Assembly (NCBI GenBank): GCA_026991215.1
Contig: JALXBY010000114.1
Coordinates: 1-6,937, forward strand
From: Anaerolineales bacterium
Lineage (GTDB): Bacteria; Chloroflexota; Anaerolineae; Anaerolineales; DRMV01
Direction: 5' to 3'
DNA: 6,937 nt
In this document: piece by piece, positions 5,742-6,937 of the stretch
Position numbering within the stretch: the first letter of the stretch is position 1
Layout: the number at the start of each line of letters is the position of its first letter
Notes under the pieces: model-generated
Seen by the model: the letters and a program-made list of their open reading frames with translations, nothing else
Told to the model about the DNA's origin: nothing
The model's database searches: none
Translations under genes and position numbers: made by a program

Positions 5742-6937
5742 GCAGAAGCCAAGGGGACGTGGCCCCTTTGGTCCGGGAGCAGGTGCCTATGGCTTCGGAA
5801 CGCGGTTCCCTTCCCCTTGGGGAAGCCCTCGTACTGGTTGGGGTGTTTCTCCTGGCCCTGGGCCTGCGCCTTTGGGACCTGGGTCGGGAGCCGTTGCATC
5901 CCGAAGAAGCCCGGCTGGCCTGGGCCGCGCTGCACTGGCTGCGGGAAGGCGGGGCCCAGGCCGCCTCCCTTTCCCTTTACCCCTGGTGGACCGGGCTGCT
6001 CTTCTTCCTGACCCAGCCCAACGCGTTTTGGGCCCGGTTCCTTTCGGCCCTGGCCGGCGCGGGCTTAGTGGTTGTGCCCTGGCTTTTCTTCCCCCTTGCG
6101 GGTTGGCGCTTCCGGCTCCTGCTGGCCCTGGCCCTGGCGCTGGACCCGGCCCTGGTCATGGCCGCACGGCTGGCCCATGGGCCGTTTTGGGCCGTGGTGC
6201 CCTTGTTGCTCTTCCTCTGGGCCGTGCAGCGCGGACGGGCGGTGCTGGCCCTGGTGAGCCTGGCCCTGGCCCTTTCCGCGGGCTGGGTGGGCTGGTGGAG
6301 CCTTGGGCTGTTCACCCTGGCCTGGCTCTTGGGGAAGTGGGTGACCCGCGGGGCCCTGCGGCTCCCTGCCGCTTTCCCCGAAGGTTGGATGCGCCAGGCC
6401 TTTCAGGGCCGGGCCTGGTTGTGGGCGACCCTGTTTTGGGTGGGCTGGCTGGGCCTGGGCCGGTATGGGAGTGGCCTGAGCGCGCTGGGCCAGGGGCTGG
6501 CCGACTTTCCCCAAGCCTGGCAGGCGGGCTGGCCCTGGGGCGTGGCCTTCTGGTTCTTCCTGGCGTACCAGGCGCCGGTGCTCGTGCTGGCCCTCATGGG
6601 CCTGCGGGGGGAAGGGGAAACGTCGTACGCCCCGTGGCTTTACCGGGCCGCGGGGTTCGGTTTGCTGACCGCCTTCCTCTGGCTGGTGCTGCCGTTCCGC
6701 CATCCCTTCTGGAGCGTGTGGGTGAACCTGGCCCTTTGGCCCGCGGCCGTGGCCGGGCTGCTGCGGCTGAAGTTGAGCCGGGACCCCAGGGCCTGGACCC
6801 TGACCCTGCTTCACCTGACCCTGTTTGGGTGGGTGTGGGCCACCCTGCCGGAGACCTTCCGGAGCGCTTCCCTCTGGCGGAGCGACCTCGCGGCCATGCT
6901 GCGGCTGGGCGCGGTGGTGCTGGCCGTGTGGGTGATG
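5738..6937 (+). CDS. Multi-pass membrane GT-C glycosyltransferase-like protein (TIGR03663/GT39-like), 3' end outside window
   Basis: The frame is open for 400 codons to the right edge. After a polar N-terminus (about 1-28) come roughly ten or more hydrophobic segments (for example about 29-46, 84-118, 126-165, 168-200, 226-242, 264-288, 303-345, 353-370). The first loop, LRLWDLGREPLHPEEARLAWAAL (43-65), matches the start of GT39/ArnT/TIGR03663-type GT-C enzymes, where an Asp-Glu pair binds the metal or lipid-sugar; here it is Glu56-Glu57. PWWTGLLFF and ARFLSALAGAGLVVVPW (99-115) and LALDPALVMAARLAHG (133-148) fit the same family. Members usually move sugars from polyprenyl-phosphate donors to envelope targets. 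The start at 5738 overlaps the argF stop (ATGA), suggesting translational coupling. ATG 5789, with a weak GGGAG 9 nt upstream, is an alternative that would drop 17 polar residues. The family fold is likely; the substrate is unknown. Confidence 0.7.
   Translation, partial: MSRSQGDVAPLVREQVPMASERGSLPLGEALVLVGVFLLALGLRLWDLGREPLHPEEARLAWAALHWLREGGAQAASLSLYPWWTGLLFFLTQPNAFWARFLSALAGAGLVVVPWLFFPLAGWRFRLLLALALALDPALVMAARLAHGPFWAVVPLLLFLWAVQRGRAVLALVSLALALSAGWVGWWSLGLFTLAWLLGKWVTRGALRLPAAFPEGWMRQAFQGRAWLWATLFWVGWLGLGRYGSGLSALGQGLADFPQAWQAGWPWGVAFWFFLAYQAPVLVLALMGLRGEGETSYAPWLYRAAGFGLLTAFLWLVLPFRHPFWSVWVNLALWPAAVAGLLRLKLSRDPRAWTLTLLHLTLFGWVWATLPETFRSASLWRSDLAAMLRLGAVVLAVWVM
5749..5771 (+). other. Hairpin at the argF/membrane-protein junction
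   Basis: CCAAGGGG (5749-5756) can pair with CCCCTTTGG (5763-5771), with one bulged T and a 6-nt loop. It lies just past the argF stop, inside the first codons of the overlapping gene and before the alternative ATG at 5789. It lacks a long T-run, so it is a poor terminator. It could tune translation or transcript level between the two genes. The pairing is seen directly; the role is inferred. Confidence 0.3.

Noticed and set aside
6065..6814. Minus-strand open frame of 249 codons
   Set aside because: Its Gln/Pro/Gly/His-rich low-complexity product is the complement of Leu/Ala/Trp-rich membrane segments of the + strand gene.

Overview
The window is GC-rich bacterial DNA with short intergenic gaps and good Shine-Dalgarno sites. 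The style points to an Anaerolineae-like, possibly thermophilic, member of the Chloroflexota. That is an inference from recognised families: a ParB/SbnI-like protein, a class A PBP-type protein with the Cys-containing linker and Ig-like tail familiar from that phylum, and a TIGR03663/GT39-like membrane protein. No rRNA or marker gene confirms it. The window holds five protein genes, two of them cut by the window edges. I see no tRNA, rRNA, CRISPR array or insertion sequence.

Layout. (1) 2-781 (+) is the 3' part of a ParB/sulfiredoxin-fold, SbnI/SerK-like gene that enters from the left edge. (2) 3487-797 (-) converges on it with only 15 bp between the stop codons. It is an 896-residue protein with the overall plan of a class A penicillin-binding protein (PBP1C-like) in which every catalytic motif has been replaced. 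(3) A 217-bp divergent intergenic region holds six tandem copies of a degenerate 8-mer, a TATAAT box and a perfect 6-bp inverted repeat. (4) 3705-4637 (+) is a 310-residue Xer-like tyrosine-recombinase-fold protein that lacks the catalytic tyrosine and most of the other catalytic residues. A strong intrinsic terminator follows it. (5) A second intergenic region carries heptamer repeats running into an extended -10 promoter. (6) 4803-5741 (+) is argF, a normal-looking ornithine carbamoyltransferase. (7) From 5738, overlapping argF by 4 nt, a long multi-pass membrane glycosyltransferase-like gene runs off the right edge.

How they fit together. argF and the membrane protein look like one translationally coupled operon, although no functional link is obvious. 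The most unusual feature is the divergent pair at the centre: an apparently non-catalytic PBP-like protein back to back with an apparently non-catalytic recombinase-like protein. Both reading frames are long and uninterrupted, and both keep family scaffold motifs next to the lost active-site residues. This looks like maintained pseudoenzymes (a cell-wall scaffold or sensor, and a DNA-binding protein) rather than decaying pseudogenes. Whether the two act together is speculation. A comparative search for conserved adjacency and conserved active-site loss would decide it.
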